40,540 nucleotides of DNA from Undibacterium sp. (GCA_025352365.1 JANXTO010000229.1:1-40540); one strand, 5' to 3'; positions 23,895 to 32,922 are shown, numbered from the stretch's first letter. Notes: a model not told the origin generated them from the sequence alone. A program made the numbers and translations.

Positions 23895-25967
23895 TTAAGC
23901 AAAAGTGTCAACTATGCCAACTGGACTTGATGCGTTAGTTTTGGTCGATGCCAGGCTGGAGATGCCTGATTCATTGGATGATGTCTGTGAGTTATTCGAT
24001 CTTTGCGATCCAGGTCGCCCGTCTTTAGGCGTGTTTCCTTGCTGGAATGACTGTGAATTAACAGAAAAATTAGATAACTGCATTCCTGCATCACTCATCA
24101 TTTCGCGTAGTCTTGGCAACGCAGCTTCTAAAGCTGCTCTGACATCTGGCTGAGCCGATGTAAAAGTAGCACTGGCCTGATCGTTGTTGACGCTTAATAC
24201 GACGCGTAATGGCCCTAAATCAGGTGGGTTCAACGTCAGCTCCGCAGTTTGCTGACCACCCGCGACCATCCAGACTACTTTTTGTCCCACGGCTTGATCC
24301 CATGCCGGGCTGCCGACTCGCGGCGCGAGATGTTCCGCTGTAGCGCCTGCTGCGGAATTAGTACTGACTGCTAATTGTTGAGCGAAACTCTGAGGGGCCG
24401 GTGCTATTGCAACCGCTGCGTCTCGCATTTTCTCGAGTCCGGTAGTTTTTAAGGTGGAGCTATTTTCGATCGCATTAGTAATCGTATTGGTTGTTGGTGA
24501 CGTTACAGTTTTTTTGGATTTGTCTTCTGTAATGGCATTGCTCGTATTGAGTGCGGCATTAGTATTTTTGATATTTTGCGGCGCAACTCTCTGGGTTATC
24601 GAGGTAACATCTGATCCACTATCTAATGATTTTTCTGTTCCAGGTAATTTCACGCCGATACTGTTTTGTATCGTGTCTGCATTTGTTGGTATTGCAGATG
24701 TGAGCGTTTTGTCGGCGACCACCGAATCGCCCTTATCAATTTTAGTTACGCTTACATTTTGTAGTTGGTTGGAATTGGGTAAAACCGAAACAGCGGCTGA
24801 TATTGTGACTAATCCTGCTATTGATGCAAGTGTTTTATCACTGATAGCGCGGTCGCCGGAATCACTGGCTATGTCGTTTGTATTGATACTTTGTTTTTGT
24901 GCATTGCTGCTTGTCGCTATAGTTGTCGTTGGAGTTGATGTTGGAACTGTATTTGATGCAGGTAAGCTTGGCGATATCGATGTTTTATCTAAAACAACAG
25001 CTTGCGTTGTCGATGCATCATCTGAAACTGCGGTTGATATTAAAACCGAGGCAGATAATTTTGTTGGCACAGATGTGTTGTCAACAGCAACACTCGGTGT
25101 TGCAAGGGTACTATCTGATACCAATAATTTTTTCGGTATCACTGCTTTATCAATAGCAGTATTGCCAGAGGTCTCTGTTGTTAGACTGCTGTTTGCTGAC
25201 GCGTTACGTAGCGCTGCGGCTTGGCTGGGAGTAAATTGCCCCGCTGTCGCTGTCGCTGTCGCTGTCGCGCTCGCCGATGCAGGAGGTGTCGATTTTGCCG
25301 CATCACATGCAATTAGCTTACCGTCTGCACCTGCTGTTAGCTCCGCGGTTAATGCAAGTTCGTTTGTACTTATTTTTGCTTTAGATAAATCACTGGTTTG
25401 AATTTGTTTTTTCGAATTAATGTCTTTGTTCATTACATCTGAACTCTTATTCAACGGAACCGATCCCGTCCCACGCTCGTTATCATTAATTTTTTTGTCA
25501 TTAGTATCGATCTTGGCATTAGCGTCTATCACCAAGTTTTGCGTATTGTCTTTTACTGTTGCATCAACTTTTTTAAGATCTGTTGCAAGTTGTCCCACGC
25601 TACCGACAAAAGCAAGTAGCTGAACGTTGTTTAATTGATCTGTTATCGCTGCGTCGGTTTGGTTTTCTATTCCATTTTGATTTTTTGGGAGCGTTTTGCC
25701 CGTGTCTTTGACTGTTTTTGAGTCTGCTGGAGTTGCCGCTGTGGTCGTATTAACCGGATTTTCTGTCTGTTGTGGCTGTTGCGACTGATCCTGATGATTT
25801 GTTTTGGGTTTGGTTTGAGTGGTTTGCGCACTCTTACTATTTTGTTGAGAAATTTCTTGATTCAATACTTGATTAAACGGCGTAACAGGTGATGCACTAC
25901 CGGCGCTAGCTGATTTGGCGGAGCTTTGCAAATTGTCAGTAGAAGTGGGGATAATTACCGTTTGCAT
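23895..25967 (-). CDS. fliK: Flagellar hook-length control protein FliK
   Basis: Secreted molecular ruler that ends hook growth and switches export to filament proteins. With 690 residues it is long for the family (about 375-450 is common). The first 540 or so are low-complexity, rich in Ser, Thr, Asn, Asp and Ala, as expected for the ruler part. The conserved C-terminal domain contains TAELTLNPPDLGPLRVVL and ALEAALPRLREMMSDAGMQL. The start at 25967 (MQTVIIPTST) is preferred to 25991, which has no ribosome binding site; GGTGA lies six bases before 25967. A hexanucleotide repeat sits in the middle. A second FliK-like protein is at 36568-37731. Confidence 0.9.
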   Translation of the reverse strand: MQTVIIPTSTDNLQSSAKSASAGSASPVTPFNQVLNQEISQQNSKSAQTTQTKPKTNHQDQSQQPQQTENPVNTTTAATPADSKTVKDTGKTLPKNQNGIENQTDAAITDQLNNVQLLAFVGSVGQLATDLKKVDATVKDNTQNLVIDANAKIDTNDKKINDNERGTGSVPLNKSSDVMNKDINSKKQIQTSDLSKAKISTNELALTAELTAGADGKLIACDAAKSTPPASASATATATATAGQFTPSQAAALRNASANSSLTTETSGNTAIDKAVIPKKLLVSDSTLATPSVAVDNTSVPTKLSASVLISTAVSDDASTTQAVVLDKTSISPSLPASNTVPTSTPTTTIATSSNAQKQSINTNDIASDSGDRAISDKTLASIAGLVTISAAVSVLPNSNQLQNVSVTKIDKGDSVVADKTLTSAIPTNADTIQNSIGVKLPGTEKSLDSGSDVTSITQRVAPQNIKNTNAALNTSNAITEDKSKKTVTSPTTNTITNAIENSSTLKTTGLEKMRDAAVAIAPAPQSFAQQLAVSTNSAAGATAEHLAPRVGSPAWDQAVGQKVVWMVAGGQQTAELTLNPPDLGPLRVVLSVNNDQASATFTSAQPDVRAALEAALPRLREMMSDAGMQLSNFSVNSQSFQQGNTPKDGRPGSQRSNNSQTSSNESGISSLASTKTNASSPVGIVDTFA
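25243..25266. repeat. fliK: Hexanucleotide repeat (GCTGTC)x4 in fliK
   Basis: Four perfect copies of GCTGTC encode an alternating Ala-Thr run in the FliK ruler region. Being six bases long, a gain or loss of a unit would keep the frame and change the ruler by two residues. Confidence 0.85.
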
Positions 25968-26035
25968 GATGTCACCAAAAAAATAATACAAAAATAAAGT
26001 TGTTCTAATAAAGCTAACTTAGGCACGCTACTGTG

Positions 26036-26473
26036 CTATGACTTATAAAAGAATGCTCTTGCTGCATGCTCATCTGTTTGTTTTTGATCTTGCTTAGCTT
26101 CTTTTTTCTGCGCGCTCACTTTAGCGCGTTTGTCTAAAATTCCGTAAGAGAGCCGTTTTTTTTCATGTTCTTGCCACTGGTTGCGCGCCATTTTGATTCT
26201 GTTTAACGCATCCGCAACAATTTTCTTTTGCCCATCGACTGCCGTGTCAAGTTTATTGATGAAGGATTGAAAATTGCTGTACTGGGCAATACTTAAACCT
26301 TGTGCTGCACTGTTTTGAAAACGATTAATGTAATCCTCCCGATACTGCGACAGCAAGGCTAGCTGCTTCTCAGAGTCCTCATGAGCACGTATCGTTTTGC
26401 CTAAATATTTGGCAGCCTCTTCGGTATCTCTCTCCGCAATCTCTATGAGTGTGCTGATAGGGGATTTTTGCAT
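26036..26473 (-). CDS. fliJ: Flagellar export chaperone FliJ
   Basis: Coiled-coil protein that sits in the centre of the FliI ATPase ring and couples it to the FlhA gate. The 145 residues are nearly all helical and charged, with ISTLIEIAERDTEEAAKYLG at the start, as in the family. It follows fliI after 35 bases and precedes fliK. Confidence 0.9.
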   Translation of the reverse strand: MQKSPISTLIEIAERDTEEAAKYLGKTIRAHEDSEKQLALLSQYREDYINRFQNSAAQGLSIAQYSNFQSFINKLDTAVDGQKKIVADALNRIKMARNQWQEHEKKRLSYGILDKRAKVSAQKKEAKQDQKQTDEHAARAFFYKS

Positions 26474-26508
26474 TGTCTCTGTTTATTATAGTCAGCTAAA
26501 ACAATAGT

Positions 26509-27897
26509 CTATCCCCCGAACAGAGCAGAAAGTCCCTGCAAGCTCTCGGGTATGGTGGATTTTTCATTGATATCTTGTTGCAAAAAAGCATTAATTTGAG
26601 GATACAGGCGAATCGCGTCGTCTAGCAGTGGATCTGATCCGGCCGAATACGCCCCGACGCTGATGAGGTCGCGGCTACGCTGGTATCTTGAATACAGCTG
26701 TTTAAGACGGCGCGCTAACTTTTGATGTTCTGGCGAGGTAATGCTATGCATGGCGCGGCTAATCGATTGTTCAATATCAATCGCCGGGTAATGTCCGCTC
26801 TCTGCCAAACCACGGTCTAGCACAATATGTCCGTCAAGAATCGCTCTGGCTGCGTCTGCAATCGGGTCTTGCTGATCATCGCCTTCGGTCAATACGGTGT
26901 AAAAAGCGGTGATAGAGCCGCCGCCATCCACACCATTACCAGCGCGCTCAACTAAAATCGGCAATTTTGCAAATACCGACGGCGGGTAGCCTTTGGTCGC
27001 TGGTGGCTCGCCAATCGCCAAGGCGATTTCCCGTTGTGCCATGGCATAGCGAGTGAGCGAATCCATAATCAGCAAAACACTTTTGCCTTGGTCGCGGAAA
27101 TACTCCGCAATCGTGGTGGCATACGCCGCACCTTGTAAGCGTAGCAAGGGTGGTGCATCTGCCGGGGCGGCAACGACGACGGCGCGCGCCAGGCCTTCTT
27201 CTCCCAGGATTTGCTCTATAAATTCTTTGACCTCCCGGCCACGTTCACCAATCAGTCCCACCACGATAACGTCAGCAGTGGTGTAACGCGCCATCATGCC
27301 AAGTAATACGCTTTTACCGACGCCAGAACCGGCAAACAAGCCAAGACGCTGACCTCGCCCAACGCTCAACATACTGTTAATCGCGCGTACGCCAACATCT
27401 AGTTTTTCAGTAATTGGCGAGCGTAATAAGGGGTTGTAAATCCGCGCGCCTAACGGAGCGGATTCGGTCGTCATCAGTGCGCCTAAGGTATCCAGAGGTT
27501 TGCCGTTGCCGTCTAAAACACGACCTAATAATTGCCAGCCGACGGGTAAGTGCCTGGTACGGTCGCTAGGGCGGCGTCGGGGATGCTTGGGGTCACTGTG
27601 ATACTGATCCTCTTCGGCATACACCAGTGTGCCTGGTGTAACGCCGCTTAGGTCGCTATGTGGCATTAAAAATAGACGATCACCATCAAAGCCGACGACT
27701 TCGGCATCAATGATGGCGCCACCTTGTAAGTGAACAGTACAGGCGCTGCCGACCGAGAGCTTGAGGCCGACCGCCTCCATCACCAGACCGGTCACTTTGG
27801 TCACGCGACCGGACACCAGCATCGGCTTCACATCGGCAATTTGTTGTTTGCCGTTACTAAGCAGTTTTTGCCATGAGTCTGATAGTGCTGCTTGCAT
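26509..27897 (-). CDS. fliI: Flagellum-specific ATP synthase FliI
   Basis: Hexameric ATPase of the flagellar export machine, related to F1-beta. It has 462 residues: an N-terminal beta-barrel, Walker A AGSGVGKS (189-196), Walker [21 protein letters not shown] and the following [17 protein letters not shown]. An insert or loop rich in Arg and His ([18 protein letters not shown], about 99-116) lies before the ATPase core. In most operons fliI directly follows fliH; here a 356-base gap holding two different repeats separates them, and no strong ribosome binding site precedes the ATG. Confidence 0.96.
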   Translation of the reverse strand: MQAALSDSWQKLLSNGKQQIADVKPMLVSGRVTKVTGLVMEAVGLKLSVGSACTVHLQGGAIIDAEVVGFDGDRLFLMPHSDLSGVTPGTLVYAEEDQYHSDPKHPRRRPSDRTRHLPVGWQLLGRVLDGNGKPLDTLGALMTTESAPLGARIYNPLLRSPITEKLDVGVRAINSMLSVGRGQRLGLFAGSGVGKSVLLGMMARYTTADVIVVGLIGERGREVKEFIEQILGEEGLARAVVVAAPADAPPLLRLQGAAYATTIAEYFRDQGKSVLLIMDSLTRYAMAQREIALAIGEPPATKGYPPSVFAKLPILVERAGNGVDGGGSITAFYTVLTEGDDQQDPIADAARAILDGHIVLDRGLAESGHYPAIDIEQSISRAMHSITSPEHQKLARRLKQLYSRYQRSRDLISVGAYSAGSDPLLDDAIRLYPQINAFLQQDINEKSTIPESLQGLSALFGG

Positions 27898-27990
27898 GAT
27901 GTTTTTATTGGCTGATGTAAGAGAGTGATGAGCGGGGTGATGAAATAGAGTGATGACTAAGCAATGAAACTACGGTTTATTCAAATACAG

Positions 27991-28080
27991 GGCTTACTCA
28001 AAACTACCCTAGCTGCATCGTTGGTCCTTAAACGCGGTCTTCGTCGCCACTCCTTGCCTGAACAATTTTGCGTCAGTCCT
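27991..28080 (+). repeat. Family 2 dispersed repeat, copy 2
   Basis: Runs from GGCTTACTCAAAACTA to CAATTTTGCGTCAGTCCT. The last 18 bases are identical to the end of copy 3 at 35303-35403, and TAGCTG near the left is also shared. The two ends form an imperfect inverted repeat (CTTACTCAAAA/TTTTGCGTCAG). Confidence 0.7.
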
Positions 28081-28116
28081 AAGACAAATATTGAAGCTTA
28101 AAAAAACAATGGTTTT

Positions 28117-28210
28117 AATATACTCCCAATTATTTTTATTAAAAGTGACGTATTGTCCATGCATTGTATGGACAACTAAAATATACATAATGGGAGTATA
28201 TATATTTACT
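28117..28210 (+). repeat. Family 1 palindromic repeat, copy B (best preserved)
   Basis: The ends form a perfect 11-bp inverted repeat (ATATACTCCCA/TGGGAGTATAT) and the centre a perfect 8-bp stem (TTGTCCAT/ATGGACAA) with a seven-base loop. The nested dyads make the whole unit foldable in RNA or DNA. It has no reading frame and resembles a very short MITE or REP-like element. Confidence 0.8.
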
Positions 28211-28220
28211 CCATTAAATC

Positions 28221-28256
28221 TAAGTCCGAATTTAAGCCTGAATTTAAGCCAAACTA
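28221..28256. repeat. fliH: 12-bp tandem repeat next to the fliH stop codon
   Basis: TAAGTCCGAATT, TAAGCCTGAATT and TAAGCCAAACTA follow one another; the fliH stop codon is the last three bases of the third unit. The array joins the gene end to family 1 copy B. Confidence 0.75.
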
Positions 28257-28949
28257 TTCAGCCGTCGTTTTTTTCAATACAGCCGTCAGGCGATCCCAGC
28301 GTGTGGATAAAGTCGCATCGACACTATTTTGTCCTGTTTCTAAACGGCAGCCGCCACGTTCAATATGATGATCGGCAGTGATGCGCCAGCCGGTTTTGCT
28401 TAGATCTTCACCGATGCGATTTTTTAAGATGTCGGCGTCTTCTGGATTGACCATAATTTGCGCCGGTTGCTGCACCGAAGGTAGTTGATCGATGGCTTCT
28501 TGCACGATGGGTAAAATCACTTCTGGATCAATCGCTATGCGCGCTTTTAACATCGCCTCTGCCAACTCTATCGCCAGACTCAGCAAGTCCTTACCCATCA
28601 CTGCACTGGCAGCAGAAATTTGCTCGGCAGTGCTGCTGATGAGTTGCTTCATCTGTTCAACCTGGACATCAATCTCTGCTTTGCTGGCGGCGAAGCCAGC
28701 GTCTTTGCCTTCTTGCAAGCCAACCTGATAAGCTTCCTGATAACCCGCCGCATAGGCTTCGCGACTAGTGATTTCTTTAAGCTTGGCCAGCTCTTCACGA
28801 TTGATTCTGGCGGCCAGGTTGGTGGCTACTTGTTGCTCTGCTACATGGGCCGGACGCTCATCGCCGAAGGACGCCATTTCCCAGCGCTGGAAAGCGGACA
28901 TCTGCCCCTTAGGGAGATTTTTCGGTATTTTTTCAGTCACATCAGACAT
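28254..28949 (-). CDS. fliH: Flagellar export ATPase regulator FliH
   Basis: Binds FliI and tethers it to FliN in the C-ring, and restrains its ATPase. The 231 residues contain the glycine-spaced helix AAGYQEAYQVGLQEGKDAGF (repeated GxxxG-like pattern, typical of FliH) and a C-terminal FliI-binding domain with AIDPEVILPIVQEAIDQLP. Its start overlaps the end of fliG by eight bases, so the two are translationally coupled. Downstream the coupling to fliI is broken by repeats. Confidence 0.93.
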   Translation of the reverse strand: MSDVTEKIPKNLPKGQMSAFQRWEMASFGDERPAHVAEQQVATNLAARINREELAKLKEITSREAYAAGYQEAYQVGLQEGKDAGFAASKAEIDVQVEQMKQLISSTAEQISAASAVMGKDLLSLAIELAEAMLKARIAIDPEVILPIVQEAIDQLPSVQQPAQIMVNPEDADILKNRIGEDLSKTGWRITADHHIERGGCRLETGQNSVDATLSTRWDRLTAVLKKTTAE

Positions 28950-29937
28950 ACGAATCTTCGCCTTTTGCGCCTAACATAATCTGGCCTTCGTCCGCCAGAC
29001 GCCGCACAATCAAGAGAATTTGTTTTTGCTGGGTTTCTACTTCGGACAGACGAACCGGCCCTTTGGACTCTAAATCTTCGCGCATCATTTCTGCCGCACG
29101 TTGCGACATATTCTTGAAGATTTTTTCCCGCATGTCAGGGTTGGCGCCTTTGAGTGCGATGATCAGAGAATCGGACTGTACTTCGCGCAACAGTAGCTGT
29201 ATGCCCTTGTCGTCAATCTCCAGAATGTTATCGAAGACAAACATCTCATCCATGATTTTTTCGGCCATATCGCCATCATATTTGCGTAAATTCTCCATCA
29301 CTGAGGCTTCATTATCGCCACTCATAAAGTTGAGAATTTCTGCTGCGGCACGCACGCCACCGATGGATTTTTTCTTCAGACTCTCATTGCCGGTGAGGAG
29401 TTTGGTTAATACGTCATTTAATTCACGCAGAGCGGCTGGCTGGATGCCGTCGAGCGTTGCAATACGCAGTACGACGTCATTACGCAAACGCTCGGTAAAG
29501 TTATTTAAAATTTCGCATGCCTGATCACTTTCCAGATGCACCAGGATGGTTGCAATAATTTGTGGATGTTCGTTCTTAATCAGATCGGCGACGGACGGCG
29601 AGTCCATCCACTTCAGGCTTTCTATCCCGCTGGCATCTTTGCCACCCAGAATACGGTTCAGCAGGGAGGATGCTTTGTCGTCACCTAATGCCTTGGTCAA
29701 GACATTGCGGATATATTCATCGGAGTCCAGACCGACTGAAGAGCTGATGTCGGCTGCGGCTTTAAATTGCTCCAGCACTTTGGCGATAGTTTCATGCGGA
29801 ATTGCACCGATGGTCGCCATGGCTGCACCGATTTTTTGTACCTCGCGCGGACCAAGGTACTTCATGACTTCTGCCGCACCATCTTCACCCAGTGCCAGCA
29901 TCAGTGTTGCTGCTCTTTGTACGCCGTCGTCACTCAT
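28942..29937 (-). CDS. fliG: Flagellar motor switch protein FliG
   Basis: Rotor protein that contacts the stators and generates torque. The 331 residues are the standard length. The middle domain has the EHPQ motif (LIKNEHPQIIATIL, 123-126), and the C-terminal torque helix has charged residues in MREKIFKNMSQRAAEMMRED. It overlaps fliF and fliH by eight bases on each side. Confidence 0.97.
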   Translation of the reverse strand: MSDDGVQRAATLMLALGEDGAAEVMKYLGPREVQKIGAAMATIGAIPHETIAKVLEQFKAAADISSSVGLDSDEYIRNVLTKALGDDKASSLLNRILGGKDASGIESLKWMDSPSVADLIKNEHPQIIATILVHLESDQACEILNNFTERLRNDVVLRIATLDGIQPAALRELNDVLTKLLTGNESLKKKSIGGVRAAAEILNFMSGDNEASVMENLRKYDGDMAEKIMDEMFVFDNILEIDDKGIQLLLREVQSDSLIIALKGANPDMREKIFKNMSQRAAEMMREDLESKGPVRLSEVETQQKQILLIVRRLADEGQIMLGAKGEDSYV

Positions 29938-31669
29938 TGCTCACCCATGTTTTAATCACATTTGCTACGATTTTAGGATCACTGCTAGCCAATTGCTTTG
30001 CCATGTCCAGATTGATATCGTAACCAGAACTCTGTTTTGCTGCGTTGGCCGTCTTTTCATTTGATCTCGACAGGTTAACGATCGCGGCTTCTTCCTCTTC
30101 CTGAGCGGCTAATTCTGCGGCTTCTTCCCGCTCTTTTGCCCGTGCTTCTGCGGCTTTTTGTGCCTTGGTTTTGGTTTCTTTGCCCATAATTTTGTAGAGC
30201 ATAGGACGCAGATAACCAACGAACAGATATAGCAGCACAAGCCCAGTCAAAATATATTTACCGATGTCTTTTGCCATTTGCAACATATCTGGCTGATTCC
30301 ATAGCGGTGCTTCTACTATAGTTTCTTTTTGCGGTCCGGCAAATGGGCTGTTGACAACATTCAGCGTATCGCCACGATCTTTGTTGAATCCCATGGCTTC
30401 TCTGATCAGATCGGTTAGTTGAGTTTTTTCGATATCGCTTAATGGTTTAGTCGTGACTTTGCCATTTTTGTCTGTCTCGCTCTTATAGTTAATCACGACC
30501 GCAACTGAGATGCGCTTAACGCCACCCATAGGCTGTTGAGTGTAGCGCAAGGTTTTATCGACCTCGTAATTTACGGTCGAGTCTTTTTGCACCAGACCGC
30601 TAGCCGCCGCATTGCTAGCCGCTGCCGCTGCGCTGGCAGTAATCGGGGCGATGGCTGGTACTGGTGGTTGATTGGTCAACGCACCAGGAATGCCGGATGC
30701 ATTTGCGGTTTTGTTATAGCTTTCATTCGACTGCACGCTACGGATGGTAGAAGCCTCAGGGGGGGAATTAGGGCGATAAGTTTCTGCTGCCTGCTCGGTA
30801 CGTGAGAAATCGATATCGGCAGTTGCTTCTGCTCTGACGTTGTTGGGACCAACGATAGGCGTGACAATCGACTCTATCCGTTTGATGATATTTTGCTGGA
30901 AATCTTGCACGTATTTGAGTTGTGCTGGATCAAGGCCGTTATTGGCCATTTGCTTGTTAGGGTCAGAAAGCAAATTGCCGTTTTGATCGACGATGGTGAC
31001 ATTCGCCGCAACCAGTTCAGGCACGCTACTGGCAACCAGATGCAGTACCGCGCTGACTTGCTGCTGATCGAGCGTGCGACCTGGGTATAAATTCAATAAT
31101 ACGGAGGCCGTTGGTTTTTGTTGTTCTCTGATAAAAACGGAGGATTTTGGCATCGCCAGATGCACACGTGCCGCTTGCACGGCGGAAATGGCTTGAATAG
31201 AGCGCGCCAATTCGCCTTCCAGCGCCCGTTGAAAATTAACTTGCTCCAAAAATTGAGAAATACCTAATTTTTGGTTTTCCATTAACTCAAAGCCGACATT
31301 GCCGCCTTTTGGCAAACCTTGCGCCGCTAATTTTAGACGTGCATCATGGACTTGGTTAGCCGGAACCAGAATCGCGCCGCCGCCATCGGAATATTTATAC
31401 GGCACATTCATCTGTTGTAGTGAGGCGACAATTGCGCCGCCATCTCTGTCAGTGAAGTTGGAAAATAAGACCTTGTAATCGGGAGTTTGGCTCCATAACC
31501 AGACGCCAACCATGATCGCTAAGGTAATCGCTGCACCAACGGACAATAAAACCGTCCTCACTCCGGGTGTCTGTGGGATACCCAAAATGGTAGGGAATGC
31601 CGGTGACGCAGTTGCGGGCGCAGGGGAGATGCCACCGCCGCCCAGCATAGTTTCATTCGCGGTTGCCAT
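29930..31669 (-). CDS. fliF: Flagellar MS-ring protein FliF
   Basis: Forms the membrane ring on which the motor and export gate assemble. The 579 residues have a membrane helix at about 39-60, a large periplasmic part with ring-building motifs (LAAQGLPKGGNVGFELM, ALEGELARSIQAI, VHLAMPKSSVF), a second helix near 478-497 and a charged cytoplasmic tail ending in the FliG-binding segment DPKIVANVIKTWVSNE. AAGG seven bases upstream supports the start. It is first in the minus-strand run and diverges from fliE. Confidence 0.97.
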   Translation of the reverse strand: MATANETMLGGGGISPAPATASPAFPTILGIPQTPGVRTVLLSVGAAITLAIMVGVWLWSQTPDYKVLFSNFTDRDGGAIVASLQQMNVPYKYSDGGGAILVPANQVHDARLKLAAQGLPKGGNVGFELMENQKLGISQFLEQVNFQRALEGELARSIQAISAVQAARVHLAMPKSSVFIREQQKPTASVLLNLYPGRTLDQQQVSAVLHLVASSVPELVAANVTIVDQNGNLLSDPNKQMANNGLDPAQLKYVQDFQQNIIKRIESIVTPIVGPNNVRAEATADIDFSRTEQAAETYRPNSPPEASTIRSVQSNESYNKTANASGIPGALTNQPPVPAIAPITASAAAAASNAAASGLVQKDSTVNYEVDKTLRYTQQPMGGVKRISVAVVINYKSETDKNGKVTTKPLSDIEKTQLTDLIREAMGFNKDRGDTLNVVNSPFAGPQKETIVEAPLWNQPDMLQMAKDIGKYILTGLVLLYLFVGYLRPMLYKIMGKETKTKAQKAAEARAKEREEAAELAAQEEEEAAIVNLSRSNEKTANAAKQSSGYDINLDMAKQLASSDPKIVANVIKTWVSNE

Positions 31670-31993
31670 GGCGTGCCTTGTAGTGAGCTTGGTTCAAAAA
31701 AATCTGCTGCATATCAAATCCGTTTAAATTTGTTTTAACCATAGATGAATATTTTGATGCGTATATGGTTTTTTCCTTGATAGCGATTGTGCTGTTCTTT
31801 TTGAAAATCAATCTTAAGAAGAAGCTGTCTTTACACCTTCTTATCAAAGTTATGTGATTTGTAAGCGGTGTTAAGGTAACGCGGTGGATGATGTGGCCAG
31901 CCTACGCTGTTTTTACATCTTCTCAGGTTAGTACAGAATGAAGGACAGGATCAAATACGGATCTACTGTGGATGGATTGTTTGGGAGTCAGTG
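31670..31993. promoter_or_regulatory. Divergent fliF/fliE control region with a central dyad
   Basis: About 320 bases between the divergent genes should hold both promoters. Its centre carries TAAGAAG (31815-31821) and CTTCTTA (31837-31843), a perfect 7-bp dyad with 22 bases between half-site centres. No sigma-28 (TAAA-N15-GCCGATAA) or well-spaced sigma-54 site was found on either strand. Confidence 0.4.
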
Positions 31994-32365
31994 ATGAAAA
32001 TGGGTGGAATCGATAATAGCCAAATTACGGCAATGGTGGCGCAATTAAAAGCCGCCGCAGCGCGAATGGAATCGCCTTCGCCGGTTGCTGGCGCAGGTGC
32101 GAGCGTAGGTTTGAGTGCAAGTGCAAGCACTGCTCCGGCAAAACTGGATTTTGCAGATGCTCTTAAAGGTGCTCTTGATCAAGTCAATGCTACTGGCGCC
32201 AAGGCGGAAGAAGTCGGTAAGCAATTTACGATGGGTAGCGACAACGTCGGTTTATCTGACGTCATGATTTCCATGCAAAAAGCCAATATCTCTTTCCAAG
32301 CGGCGGTGCAGGTCAGAAACAGGCTGGTTTCTGCCTATCATGACATTATGAATATGCAAATATAA
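31994..32365 (+). CDS. fliE: Flagellar hook-basal body protein FliE
   Basis: Joins the MS ring to the rod. The 123 residues end with the conserved region LSDVMISMQKANISFQAAVQ followed by VRNRLVSAYHDIMNMQI. ATG 31994 is chosen because GGGAG lies six bases upstream; a GTG just before it is less likely. It diverges from fliF and is followed by a family 1 repeat and a terminator. Confidence 0.95.
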   Translation: MKMGGIDNSQITAMVAQLKAAAARMESPSPVAGAGASVGLSASASTAPAKLDFADALKGALDQVNATGAKAEEVGKQFTMGSDNVGLSDVMISMQKANISFQAAVQVRNRLVSAYHDIMNMQI

Positions 32366-32420
32366 GCTGGTGGATTTTGCTACACTCGAACTGCCGATGA
32401 TGTATGCTAAACATAAAAAT

Positions 32421-32503
32421 AAGGGGAGTATGTCGATAAATTGCCTTATTGACGAGGTTTTAATTGGACGGTTAAATATACTGTATTGAGTATATGTATT
32501 TAG
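32421..32503 (+). repeat. Family 1 palindromic repeat, copy C
   Basis: Shares TGCCTTATTGAC with copy A, then TTAAATATAC and GAGTATATGTATTTA with the right half of A and B. Its left end reads GGGGAGTATG, so the outer repeat is altered, and the inner stem is decayed. It lies 55 bases after the fliE stop codon. Confidence 0.6.
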
Positions 32504-32579
32504 ATCGGGCAATTTTAGCTTGAAAGTTGTCTGAGGAATCTTAGTTCTTAACATTCGCAATCCCAAAAATACATCCCTC

Positions 32580-32607
32580 AAATCCTCGTTCATGCGAGGA
32601 TTTTTTT
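32580..32607 (+). terminator. Intrinsic terminator after fliE
   Basis: AAATCCTCG and CGAGGATTT form a 9-bp perfect stem with a six-base loop, continuing into a run of seven T. It separates fliE from katG. Confidence 0.85.
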
Positions 32608-32866
32608 CGTTCGTCATCATTGTTTGGCGTTAGAAGTAGCATCAATAAACGCCTGAGTTGAATTTGGCATATTATAAATCGCTGTCAACAGTATTAGCTT
32701 TCTTATACCTAGGTCAATCAGCACAGCAGCTAATTAAGATTAGGAGGTGTTGGTAAGATGGTTCTGGTTTCTTTGGATGACATAGCGCGATGAGTTTGAA
32801 GAGATGTGTCGAAAATTTGTCTTAATTGGTCTTAGTATGTCGTTAATCCAGTTTTCATAGTTAAAA

Positions 32867-32903
32867 CTAATCGATTGCATAACTTAAATTGATTTGACCT
32901 ATA
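32867..32903 (+). promoter_or_regulatory. OxyR-like operator upstream of katG
   Basis: Compared with ATAG-N7-CTAT-N7-ATAG-N7-CTAT, the site reads ATAG-N7-TAAT-N7-ATAA-N7-TGAT: 11 of 16 core positions, and the T and A preferred inside both half-spacers are present. It overlaps the -35 box of the promoter, the normal place for OxyR activation. The match is partial. Confidence 0.4.
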
Positions 32904-32922
32904 AATATTCGATCTCTATAAT
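32894..32922 (+). promoter_or_regulatory. Sigma-70 promoter of katG
   Basis: TTGACC (32894-32899), 17 bases, then TATAAT (32917-32922): a near-consensus promoter. The start site should be near 32929, leaving a leader of about 34 bases to the katG start codon. Confidence 0.8.

Larger units (their letters stand above)
27898..28253. other. Gap between fliH and fliI filled with repeats
   Basis: A 356-base gap in an otherwise tightly packed run. From the fliI side it contains a family 2 repeat (27991-28080), a family 1 repeat (28117-28210) and a 12-bp tandem repeat reaching the fliH stop codon (28221-28256). No gene is seen. Confidence 0.8.

Noticed and set aside
24454-25401. 315-codon open frame opposite fliK
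   Set aside because: It is the antisense of the low-complexity part of fliK; its hydrophobic look is a by-product of the Ser/Thr/Asp-rich codons on the real strand.
31899-31915. Sigma-54-like TGGCCAGCCTACGCTG upstream of fliE
   Set aside because: GG and GC are nine bases apart instead of ten and the -12 element is poor.
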